Assembly (NCBI GenBank): GCA_031287095.1
Contig: JAITTG010000083.1
Location: forward strand, 1 to 32,095
Direction: 5' to 3'
DNA length: 32,095 bases
DNA from: Candidatus Parendomicrobium reticulitermitis
GTDB lineage: Bacteria > Elusimicrobiota > Endomicrobiia > Endomicrobiales > Endomicrobiaceae
Both the position numbers and the translations under genes were made by a program. Of the stretch, positions 25,131 through 32,095 are shown piece after piece. The notes beneath the pieces were generated by a model. That model had not been told where the DNA came from and searched no databases. It saw only the letters and a list, made by a program, of their open reading frames with translations. How positions within the stretch are numbered: position 1 is the first letter of the stretch; each line of letters begins with the position of its first letter.

Positions 25131-26282
25131 ATGAATAAAACTTTTTCCAGCCGTCAAACCCGCAATGGCAGATATATCCAAACTCCTTATTATCTAATAG
25201 ATGAGAAATCCATTTTAAAGAATATGAAAAAAATCGCTTTCGTTAGAAAAAATTCCGGCGCAAAATCAATGCTTGCTTTAAAATGTTTTTCAACTTGGTC
25301 TGTTTTTGATTTGATGAGCAAATATATGGACGGGACTACGAGCAGTTCTCTTTATGAAGCAAGGCTTGGGTTTGAGAAATTCGGCAAAGAGACGCATAGT
25401 TTTAGCGTCGCATACTCTGAGAGCGATATAGACAGTTTAAAGAATTTTTCAGACAAAATCATTTTCAATTCTATTTCTCAACTTGAAAAGTTTTATAAAA
25501 AGGCTGGCGCAGGCAAATCAAAAGCGCAATTTGGGTTGAGAGTCAATCCTTCTATAAGTTATTCTCATTTTGATTTAGCGGATCCGGCGAGAAAATACAG
25601 CAGGCTCGGCGAGACAGATATAAAAAAAGTTTTGCATATTTTAGACAAAATCAGCGGCATAATGTTTCATTATAATTGCGAAAACGATGATTTTGCCGTA
25701 TTTAGTAAAATGCTTGATATCATTTCGGAAAAATATCAAAAAGTCTTGCATAAATTGGACTGGGTCAGTTTGGGCGGCGGCATATATTTCACAAAAGAGG
25801 GATATCCAATTGACAAGTTTTGCAAGAAATTAAAAGAGTTCAGCGGAAAATTTGGAGTTCAAGTTTATTTAGAGCCGGGCGAATCCTCTATCACTCAAAG
25901 CGCAAAACTTGTCGCTTCCGTTTTAGATATAGTCAAAAATATCAAGACAATAGCCATAGTGGACGCTTCGATAGAGGCTGATATGCTTGATTTATTGATT
26001 TATAGGCAAAGCGCAAAACTTGACGAGCCGAGCGGTAAAAATGAGTATATAATTGCAGGCAGGAGTTGTCTTGCGGGCGATATTTTTGGAACTTATAGAA
26101 TCGCAAGAAAACTAAAAGTAGGCTCTATTGTGAAATTTTCAGACGCCGCGGGATATTCTATGGTAAAGAAAAATTGGTTTAACGGTTTAAAAATGCCGTC
26201 AATAGTCGTTCAGAGGTTAAACGGAAAAGTAGAATTGATAAAAGAATTTGGTTACGAGGATTTTACAAACGCGCTGTCTTAG
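25131..26282 (+). CDS. nspC: carboxynorspermidine/carboxyspermidine decarboxylase
   Basis: PLP enzyme of the alanine-racemase fold (group IV decarboxylase) that turns carboxy(nor)spermidine into (nor)spermidine. 383 aa from ATG 25131, chosen because GGAG lies seven bases before it; the in-frame ATG at 25119 overlaps that Shine-Dalgarno. Seen: TPYYLID near 18-24, LALKCFSTWSVF with the Schiff-base Lys near 51, DGTTSSSLYEARLG, FGLRVNPS, HYNCEN near 180, WVSLGGGIYFT and LEPGES. Works with the carboxynorspermidine dehydrogenase encoded downstream, giving polyamines without S-adenosylmethionine decarboxylase. Confidence 0.93.
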   Translation: MNKTFSSRQTRNGRYIQTPYYLIDEKSILKNMKKIAFVRKNSGAKSMLALKCFSTWSVFDLMSKYMDGTTSSSLYEARLGFEKFGKETHSFSVAYSESDIDSLKNFSDKIIFNSISQLEKFYKKAGAGKSKAQFGLRVNPSISYSHFDLADPARKYSRLGETDIKKVLHILDKISGIMFHYNCENDDFAVFSKMLDIISEKYQKVLHKLDWVSLGGGIYFTKEGYPIDKFCKKLKEFSGKFGVQVYLEPGESSITQSAKLVASVLDIVKNIKTIAIVDASIEADMLDLLIYRQSAKLDEPSGKNEYIIAGRSCLAGDIFGTYRIARKLKVGSIVKFSDAAGYSMVKKNWFNGLKMPSIVVQRLNGKVELIKEFGYEDFTNALS

Positions 26283-26296
26283 TTGGTATGCCTCTA

Positions 26297-26324
26297 AAAA
26301 AATCATCGCTATCGCCGATTTTTT
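26297..26324. terminator. possible terminator after nspC
   Basis: AAAAAATC (26297-26304) and GATTTTTT (26317-26324) pair with a weak CG/CG inner stem. The A and T tracts are good but the stem is AT-rich. Confidence 0.35.
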
Positions 26325-26828
26325 CTATCGCTTGTTTTTTTGTTCATAGGTGCGGCAAGCCGCGATACACACGGCTGGTTCAATATGTGCGGCGAAGCCG
26401 CGATTACACATGACTGGCTGCAAGTTAAGCGCGATGGGAAGGTCGCATTGCCTTTTGGCGTCTTTTGACACAATTTATCTGCGTGGATAGCGCTGCTATA
26501 CGCGCGCAGATAAATTCTGCCAAAGGACGCTCAAAATGCTTCTCGGAACGCGTCTCATACATAAAGGGAAAAAATGACAAAACCGAACAAACGGCAAACA
26601 AACACAGAAATTGTATAGGCGAATAATTATTTGCCCAAACAGAAAAAATCCCGAAGGGATTTAATGTCTTTAATAACCCCGTATTGCCCGCAGGGCTATG
26701 CGGGGGCGCCGAATACAACTATTGAATCTAAACCCTGAAAGGGTTTAATGTCGTCAATATCCCAAGCGGCTGAGAAAAATAAACGATAAATGACAAAAAC
26801 GGACAAACAACAAAAAGGAGGAAATTTG
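26325..26828. repeat. ~500-bp spacer with several short repeats, no gene seen
   Basis: Contains a local direct repeat (GTGCGGC-AAGCCGCGAT near 26351 and GTGCGGCGAAGCCGCGAT near 26387), two related motifs (CCCGAAGGGATTTAATGTC near 26652 and CCCTGAAAGGGTTTAATGTC near 26732), and two copies (26571-26605, 26774-26815) of the AT-rich motif also at 16017-16058. The last copy runs straight into the Shine-Dalgarno of the next gene. Confidence 0.6.
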
Positions 26829-28088
26829 ATGAAAAAAAATGTCTTAATCGTAGGAGCGGGCGGCGTCGCCCATGTTGTTGCGCATAAGTTTGCGCAAAAT
26901 AACGATATTTTTGAAAATATCTATTTGGCGTCTCGATCAATTGAAGATTGCGAAGATATTTTAAAGAGCATAGAAAGGAAAGACAACTATAAAGATAAAA
27001 CAAAAAAAATTCGCATCAAACAAATAGACGCTCTAAATATCGCGTCTATGATTGTTTTGATGAAAGAATTAAATATTGATATTACCGTAAATGTGGCGAG
27101 CGCATTTTGCAATATGTCCATACTTGAGGCTTGTATAGAGTTTGGCTCGGCGTATATTGACACCGCTATTCACGAAGAGCCTAACAAAGTTTGCGAAGAC
27201 CCGCCTTGGTATGCCAATTATGAATGGAAAAAAGCGGACAGATGTAAAGAGAAAGGCATTACGGCGGTTTTGGGTTCTGGCTTTGACCCGGGCGTAGTCA
27301 ACGCTTATGCGGCTTATGCAAAAAAACATTTTTTTGACGCTATAGACACCATAGATATTATGGATGTAAACGCCGGAAGCCACGGAAAATATTTTGCCAC
27401 CAATTTTGACCCTGAAATAAATTTTAGAGAATTTCACAAAGTTTGGACTTGGATAGATAAACAATGGGTCTGCAAGCCCGTTCACAGCGAAAAGATGATT
27501 TATGATTTTCCCGTTGTCGGCAAACAGCCTATATATCTTACGGGGCATGACGAATTGCATTCTCTGTCAAAAAATATAGACGCTAATTCCATAAGATTTT
27601 GGATGGGTTTTAGCGACCACTATATCAATTGTTTTAATGTCTTAAAAAATATCGGACTATTATCAGAAGCGCCTGTGAGAACAGCCGAAGGATTAGAAGT
27701 AGTCCCTTTAAAAGTTGTAAAAGCCTGTCTGCCGGACCCAAAATCTCTTGCGGTCAATTATACGGGAAATACATGCATAGGGGATTTGATAGTCGGCACA
27801 AAAGGCGCGCGCAAAAAAGTTCTTTTCATTTACAATATATGCGACCACAAGGCTTGTTATAATGAAGTTGAATCTCAGGCAATCAGTTATACTGCGGGCG
27901 TTCCTCCGGCAGCCGCCGCTATTTTGATTGCAAGGGGCGATTGGGATATAAAGAGAATGGTAAATGTTGAGGAATTAGACCCCGACCCTTTTATTGATTT
28001 ATTAAATACAATAGGTTTGCCTACGGAAAGCATCAAAACAAGTTATTCCCAAAGGAAACCATTTAAACCAAAGGAGATAAAAAAATGA
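26829..28088 (+). CDS. carboxynorspermidine dehydrogenase (saccharopine dehydrogenase family)
   Basis: NADPH-dependent condensation of aspartate semialdehyde with diaminopropane or putrescine to carboxy(nor)spermidine, substrate of NspC. 419 aa from the ATG at 26829 with AGGAGG eight bases upstream; an ATG at 26790 is rejected because it would translate the repeat and Shine-Dalgarno. Seen: Rossmann loop VLIVGAGGVAHVVAHK, ASRSIEDC after strand 2, NVASAFCN, YIDTAIHE, and GSGFDPGVVNAYAAYA, a family hallmark. The C-terminal half resembles Lys1-type proteins. It overlaps the next gene by ATGA. Confidence 0.9.
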   Translation: MKKNVLIVGAGGVAHVVAHKFAQNNDIFENIYLASRSIEDCEDILKSIERKDNYKDKTKKIRIKQIDALNIASMIVLMKELNIDITVNVASAFCNMSILEACIEFGSAYIDTAIHEEPNKVCEDPPWYANYEWKKADRCKEKGITAVLGSGFDPGVVNAYAAYAKKHFFDAIDTIDIMDVNAGSHGKYFATNFDPEINFREFHKVWTWIDKQWVCKPVHSEKMIYDFPVVGKQPIYLTGHDELHSLSKNIDANSIRFWMGFSDHYINCFNVLKNIGLLSEAPVRTAEGLEVVPLKVVKACLPDPKSLAVNYTGNTCIGDLIVGTKGARKKVLFIYNICDHKACYNEVESQAISYTAGVPPAAAAILIARGDWDIKRMVNVEELDPDPFIDLLNTIGLPTESIKTSYSQRKPFKPKEIKK

Positions 28089-29104
28089 AAGAAATCTTGA
28101 AAAAAGCAGGAGAAAAAATTGACAAAGCCAGATGTAAAGTTTGTCCGGTATGTAATGGTATTGCTTGTTGCGGACTCATCCCCGGTATGGGCGGTATAGG
28201 AACGGGAATGTCTTTTTTAAACAATGTGAAATCATTGGCTAAAAAAGAGTTTGTTATGAAAGTTCTGCATGGCGCGAACAATCCCAATAGCGATTTGGAA
28301 TTGTGGGGAAGAAAATTGTCGTTGCCGGTTTTTATCGCTCCGGTAGGAGATATTGCCGCCAATATCGGCGGACATTTGCCCATACCTCAATATACTTCTC
28401 TCATAATCAAGAATTGTATTGAATCGGGAACTCTTGCAAGCATAGGCGATTTGCCCGGATTTGAACCTTTTGAAGGCGCGATTAACACAATAGCCGGGCG
28501 AGGAAAATCCGTAATACCTTTTATAAAACCATGGGCTGATGATGAATTCCAAAGAAAACTTGAACTTACTGCAAAAGCGGGCTGCGATATTGTAGGCACG
28601 GACATTGATTGCGCGGGACTTTTAGGTTTAAGAAATTGTCCCACTCCAGTAAGCGTATGGGACGCTAAACAATTGACAAAAATCACAAAGAAAGTTCACG
28701 ATTTGGGAATGAAGTATATAGTAAAAGGAATAATGAATATAGAAGATGCCAAAATAGCGGTTGAAAGCGGAGCGGACGCGATAATAGTTTCCAATCACGG
28801 CGGAAGAGTTCTTGATTATACAGCCGGAGCCGCCGATGTTTTGGCAGACATAGCCGATGCGGTAGGCAAAAAGATAGTGGTATTAGCGGACGGCGGCATA
28901 AGAACAGGCGCAGATGTATTGAAAATGTTGGCATTAGGCGCAAAAGCGGTTTTAATATGCAGACCCGCCGCAATATCCGTTCATGGCGACGAAGAAAAAG
29001 GGTTAACAACATATTTCAATGCAATTAAAGCGCAATTAATACATGCGATGCGCATGACGGGATGCGCAGATTTGGCTTCTATTGATAGAAATATACTTCT
29101 ATAA
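28085..29104 (+). CDS. FMN-dependent alpha-hydroxyacid dehydrogenase family protein
   Basis: 339 aa, glycolate-oxidase/lactate-dehydrogenase superfamily TIM barrel. Seen: PVFIAPVGDIAANIGG near 81-96 (FMN site), the FMN-contacting Lys at about 214 (YIVKGIMN), catalytic SNHGGRVLD with H238 and R241, and phosphate loop DGGIRTGADV (269-278). The N-terminus has a Cys cluster (C17, C20, C23, C28, C29 in RCKVCPVCNGIACCG) not found in classical glycolate oxidases, possibly a metal or Fe-S site or redox-active thiols. Translationally coupled to carboxynorspermidine dehydrogenase, so a link to polyamine or amino-acid metabolism is possible but unproven. Substrate unknown. Confidence 0.82.
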   Translation: MKEILKKAGEKIDKARCKVCPVCNGIACCGLIPGMGGIGTGMSFLNNVKSLAKKEFVMKVLHGANNPNSDLELWGRKLSLPVFIAPVGDIAANIGGHLPIPQYTSLIIKNCIESGTLASIGDLPGFEPFEGAINTIAGRGKSVIPFIKPWADDEFQRKLELTAKAGCDIVGTDIDCAGLLGLRNCPTPVSVWDAKQLTKITKKVHDLGMKYIVKGIMNIEDAKIAVESGADAIIVSNHGGRVLDYTAGAADVLADIADAVGKKIVVLADGGIRTGADVLKMLALGAKAVLICRPAAISVHGDEEKGLTTYFNAIKAQLIHAMRMTGCADLASIDRNILL

Positions 29105-29333
29105 AAAATCTCTAATTGACTCATTAAATATTTTTAATCTGTAATTGCATTCTGCGCCGTCATTGCGTGCAAGACCCGTAATCTCCGTCGTTTGCTTCAA
29201 AAACGCTTTGCGGCGAGGTTACGGGTTAATCTTGCAGACGGAAAAGCAAAAGCCTGACAAGCGATGGAGTGGATATTGCAATGAGGTCAAGCCCGCAAAG
29301 TTCATTAGACCTCTTGCGCAACCGGCATATAAA
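29105..29333. repeat. repeat-bearing spacer downstream of the FMN dehydrogenase gene
   Basis: No credible gene. Carries CAAGACCCGTAATCTCCGTCG (related to 22437-22467 and 25083-25105) and the left end TAGACCTCTTGC (29306-29317) of a MITE-like element whose right end GCAAGAGGTCTA lies at 29509-29520. Confidence 0.6.
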
Positions 29334-29730
29334 ATAGATGGACATTGTTGTTGCGCGCTTTCGTCATTCCCGAGCGTCTTTGTCGGGAATCCGCTTGCCG
29401 TTGTTTTTTAACTTGGATTTCCGATAATAACTTTTGGCAATGACGCATTGTGGGCGATTTTCGGCAATGACAATAGATATATTCTTATATTCTTTGTATA
29501 TCCATTATGCAAGAGGTCTATTAAAGTCTAAATGATATAGATGGACATTGTTGTTGCGCGCTTTCGTCATTCCCGAGCGTCTTTGTCGGGAATCCGCTTG
29601 CCGTTGTTTTTTAACTTGGATTTCCGATAATAACTTTTGGCAATGGCGCATTGTGGGCGGTTTTCGGCAGTGACAATAGATATATTCTTTGTTATCCGTT
29701 ATGCAAGAGGTCTATTAAAGTCTAAATGAT
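29334..29730. repeat. tandem direct duplication (203 bp and 194 bp) upstream of pckG
   Basis: 29334-29536 and 29537-29730 are near-identical. Both contain the palindrome ATTCCCGA...TCGGGAAT and end in ATGCAAGAGGTCTATTAAAG then TCTAAATGAT. The second copy lacks about 9 bases near ATATTCTT and has a few substitutions. The array ends 39 bases before the pckG start, so it probably contributes leader or promoter sequence. Confidence 0.9.
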
Positions 29731-29769
29731 TTGGAAGCGAGAAACAATAATAATAGGAGGAAACAACAA

Positions 29770-31536
29770 ATGACAACTCCGATGGAAAAATTTATTAAAG
29801 AGATGGAAGATTTTCTCTGCCCGTCTAAAGTCTATGTGATGGACGGAAGCGATGAAGAAGCAAAAAAATTGACAAAAGAAGCGCAAGCAATGCAAGTTGA
29901 TGGGCGAATTGTTTTAAAAGAGTTAAATCAAAAAGAATACCCCAACTCATATTATCACCGTTCAAATCCCAATGATGTTGCAAGAACTGAACATCTCACT
30001 TTTGTCTGTTCTCCGACAAAAGAGCAGGCGGGACCAAACAATAACTGGTTAGACCCAAAAGAAGCCAAAACAAAAATGGACGCTCTTTTTAAAGGCTCTA
30101 TGAAAGGCAGAACTATGTTTGTAATTCCTTTCCTTATGGGCGCTCCAAAATCGCCGTATTCCAAAAATTGCGTCCAAATAACAGATTCAATTTATGTCGC
30201 TTTGAGTATGCGTATTATGACAAGAGTCGGCAAACAAGCGATAGAAAAAATCGGCGATAGCGATGATTTTTTTAGAGGCATACATTCGATAGGCGACATC
30301 AATCCCGGCAGGCGGTATATTATGCACTTTCCGCAAGACAATATGGTGATGAGTTTCGGCTCGGGTTATGGCGGAAACGCTTTGCTTGGCAAAAAATGTT
30401 ATTCATTAAGAATCGGCTCATATCTCGGATATCAAGAAGGCTGGCTTGCCGAACACATGATAATAATCGGCGTTGAGTCTCACGACGGTAAAATCACTTA
30501 TTTCTTAGGCGCTTTTCCGTCTGCCTGCGGCAAAACCAATTTGGCTTTGCTTGAGCCTGTCTTTAAAGGCTATAAAGTTTGGACGCTCGGCGACGACATA
30601 GCGTGGCTAAATATCGGACAGGACGGCAAACTATACGCTATAAATCCCGAAGCCGGCTTTTTCGGCGTAGCGCCGGGAACAGCGGACAAAACCAATCCTG
30701 TGATGATGAGAACTCTAAAAAACAATAAATTTTTTCCAACGCTTTTTACAAATACGGCGATAGACAATAGCGATAATACGCCTTGGTGGGAAGGTCTCTC
30801 TGATAAAAAGCCCAAAGATTTAACAGATTGGCAGGGTGAAAAGTTTGACGAAAGCAAAGGCAGTCCTGCCGCTCATCCAAATTCCAGATTTACAGTGTCA
30901 ATTTACAATTGTCCGACTCTTTCAAAAGAATATGACAATCCTCAAGGCGTTCCGATATCGGGCATAATTTTCGGCGGACGCAGGAAAGACACAATTCCTC
31001 TTGTTTATGAATGCAAAGATTGGGACAGCGGAGTTTTTGCCGCTTCTATCATAGGCTCAGAGACAACAGCCGCCGCAAGCGGCGCTCAAGGCGCGGTTAG
31101 AAGAGATCCGATGGCTATGCTTCCTTTTTGCGGATACAATATGGGCGATTATTTTCAACATTGGCTTGATATGGGCAAAAAATTAAAAGTTCAACCCAAA
31201 ATTTTTATGGTCAATTGGTTTAGAAAAGACGAAAACGGAACATTTATGTGGCCCGGCTTTAGAGACAATTCCAGAGTAATCAAATGGATGATAGACAGAA
31301 TAAACGGCAAATCCGCCGCAAAAGATTCAGAAATCGGCTTATTCCCGGATGAAAACGGATTAGACTTAACAGGCTTAAACATAAGCCCAGAGACAATGCA
31401 AAAACTTTTAACCGTCAACAAATCCGAATGGCAAAAAGAAATCCCGTCAATAGAGGAATTCTACGCCAAATTCGGCGAAAAAATCCCCAAAGAATTGACG
31501 AAATTATTACAAACTCTAAAACAAAAAATGCGCTAA
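29770..31536 (+). CDS. pckG: phosphoenolpyruvate carboxykinase (GTP)
   Basis: Interconverts oxaloacetate + GTP and PEP + CO2 + GDP; works in gluconeogenesis or, in fermenters, as a CO2-fixing anaplerotic and ATP/GTP-forming step. 588 aa from the ATG at 29770, with AGGAGG ten bases before it; an upstream in-frame alternative at 29731 lacks a ribosome-binding site. Seen: GTP-type P-loop GAFPSACGKTN (about 247-257) with the family-specific active-site Cys, GDDIAWL near 273-279, HPNSRFTVS, FGGRRKDTIPLVYE, and NWFRKDENG near the nucleotide site. Length is typical of the GTP class. No clear partner genes in the window. Confidence 0.96.
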   Translation: MTTPMEKFIKEMEDFLCPSKVYVMDGSDEEAKKLTKEAQAMQVDGRIVLKELNQKEYPNSYYHRSNPNDVARTEHLTFVCSPTKEQAGPNNNWLDPKEAKTKMDALFKGSMKGRTMFVIPFLMGAPKSPYSKNCVQITDSIYVALSMRIMTRVGKQAIEKIGDSDDFFRGIHSIGDINPGRRYIMHFPQDNMVMSFGSGYGGNALLGKKCYSLRIGSYLGYQEGWLAEHMIIIGVESHDGKITYFLGAFPSACGKTNLALLEPVFKGYKVWTLGDDIAWLNIGQDGKLYAINPEAGFFGVAPGTADKTNPVMMRTLKNNKFFPTLFTNTAIDNSDNTPWWEGLSDKKPKDLTDWQGEKFDESKGSPAAHPNSRFTVSIYNCPTLSKEYDNPQGVPISGIIFGGRRKDTIPLVYECKDWDSGVFAASIIGSETTAAASGAQGAVRRDPMAMLPFCGYNMGDYFQHWLDMGKKLKVQPKIFMVNWFRKDENGTFMWPGFRDNSRVIKWMIDRINGKSAAKDSEIGLFPDENGLDLTGLNISPETMQKLLTVNKSEWQKEIPSIEEFYAKFGEKIPKELTKLLQTLKQKMR

Positions 31537-31836
31537 TCTACTCTGTTTATTTTGTTTTCAACAACAATTTTGATACAATCCTACCGTTCCCAAACAAGAA
31601 AAGTAGTTGGTGGTATAAACAGCGCTGGATGTGCGCATAGGAATTTAAAATATAGAGACGCGCTATATGCGCGTCTTAAATCAGTATATTTAAATTTCAA
31701 AAAGAGGCAAATCATGATAAACAATCAAAATCAACCCAATACAATCAATTCAATTTTCGTAGGGGCAGACCTATGTGTCTGCCCTTCTCTTGTAATAGCG
31801 AATATTTTTCAAGTAAATAGACTATCCTCGACTTCG
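31537..31836. repeat. 3' spacer with two palindromic repeats
   Basis: Contains a second copy of the GAGACGCGC-TATAT-GCGCGTCT palindrome (31655-31677; compare 16062-16090) and a GTAGGGGCAGAC-CTATGT-GTCTGCCC hairpin (31759-31784) of the GTAGGGGC family. An ATG at 31714 with AGAGG upstream opens a frame that reads through the hairpin into the low-complexity end; I do not call it a gene. Confidence 0.6.
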
Positions 31837-32095
31837 CCCCCCCCCCCCCCCCCCACAAAAAAAAAAACGGGGAAAATAAAACTAACGCAAAAAAAAAAAA
31901 AAAAAAAAAATAATAAAAAAAAAAAAAAAAAAGAGAAAGACATAAAGAAAAGAAAAAAAAAAAATTTCAAAAAAAAAAATTCAAAAAGAAAGAAAGAAGA
32001 AAGAATTCAGAACGAAAGAAAGAATAATTCGAAAAAAAAAAAAAAAAAAAAATTCAGAAAAAAAAAATTTAGAAAGAAAGAAAAAAAAAAAAAAA
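31837..32095. other. low-complexity contig end, probably artefactual
   Basis: Eighteen C in a row (31837-31854) are followed by about 240 bases of almost pure A/G with long A runs. This is unlike any other spacer in the window and abuts the sequence end. It is most likely a sequencing or assembly artefact, so no annotation here should be trusted. Confidence 0.8.

Noticed and set aside
29145..29411. 88-aa open frame upstream of pckG
   Set aside because: Runs through three different dispersed repeats, including the start of the tandem duplication; not a conserved coding pattern.
29334..29730. CRISPR array
   Set aside because: Only two ~200-bp tandem units with no short regularly spaced repeats or variable spacers, and no cas genes in the window.
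31714..31836. Possible gene start (MINNQNQ...) near the contig end
   Set aside because: Has a modest Shine-Dalgarno but reads through the GTAGGGGCAGAC hairpin and into artefactual poly-C/poly-A sequence.

Overview
The window reads as one end of an AT-rich (roughly 35-40% GC by eye) bacterial contig. It carries an outer-membrane (diderm) gene set: heptose and Kdo biosynthesis for LPS, and a large autotransporter-like surface protein ending in an OmpA peptidoglycan-binding domain. ThyX, GTP-dependent PEPCK, a GH57 glycosidase, the carboxynorspermidine route to polyamines, and repeat-littered intergenic spacers together suggest a host- or gut-associated lineage such as Elusimicrobiota (Endomicrobium-like). 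That placement is a low-confidence inference; no rRNA or tRNA gene was seen.

Left part (1-10.7 kb): a decayed mobile or conjugative region. It holds a frameshifted acidic gene remnant (1-547), an intact-looking AbiEi/AbiEii type IV toxin-antitoxin pair with palindromic operator candidates, the helicase half of a MobF/TraI-type relaxase whose relaxase half is missing, a stop-riddled unidentified pseudogene (4079-4615), and at the far side a ~50-codon remnant of a type IA topoisomerase (10576-10726). Between the remnants lies a complete-looking cassette: a 61-aa membrane protein, an 18-codon micro-ORF and an 1871-aa surface protein, linked by two ATGA stop/start overlaps. The surface protein combines Gly/Ala-rich tracts, chlamydial-Pmp-like FxxN / GGA[ILVM] repeats, an autotransporter-like beta-barrel and a C-terminal OmpA domain. 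It is the most unusual object in the window.

Middle part (10.7-18.9 kb): an arginine operon (argB-argD ... argG) with a strong-looking sigma70-type promoter. A type II restriction-modification pair is spliced between argD and argG by stop/start overlaps. Downstream on the minus strand are purA, thyX and a LOG-family nucleotide phosphoribohydrolase.

Right part (19.3-31.5 kb): a promoter followed by hldD-hldA-kdsB (LPS inner core precursors), then a promoter with GH57 glycosidase and nspC, then a carboxynorspermidine dehydrogenase coupled to an FMN-dependent alpha-hydroxyacid dehydrogenase, then pckG. Spacers of about 170-670 bp between these blocks carry several families of short dispersed palindromic or MITE-like repeats. 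These include inverted copies flanking the hld-kds operon and a 203/194-bp tandem duplication just upstream of pckG. The last ~260 bases are homopolymer-rich and look like a contig-end artefact.
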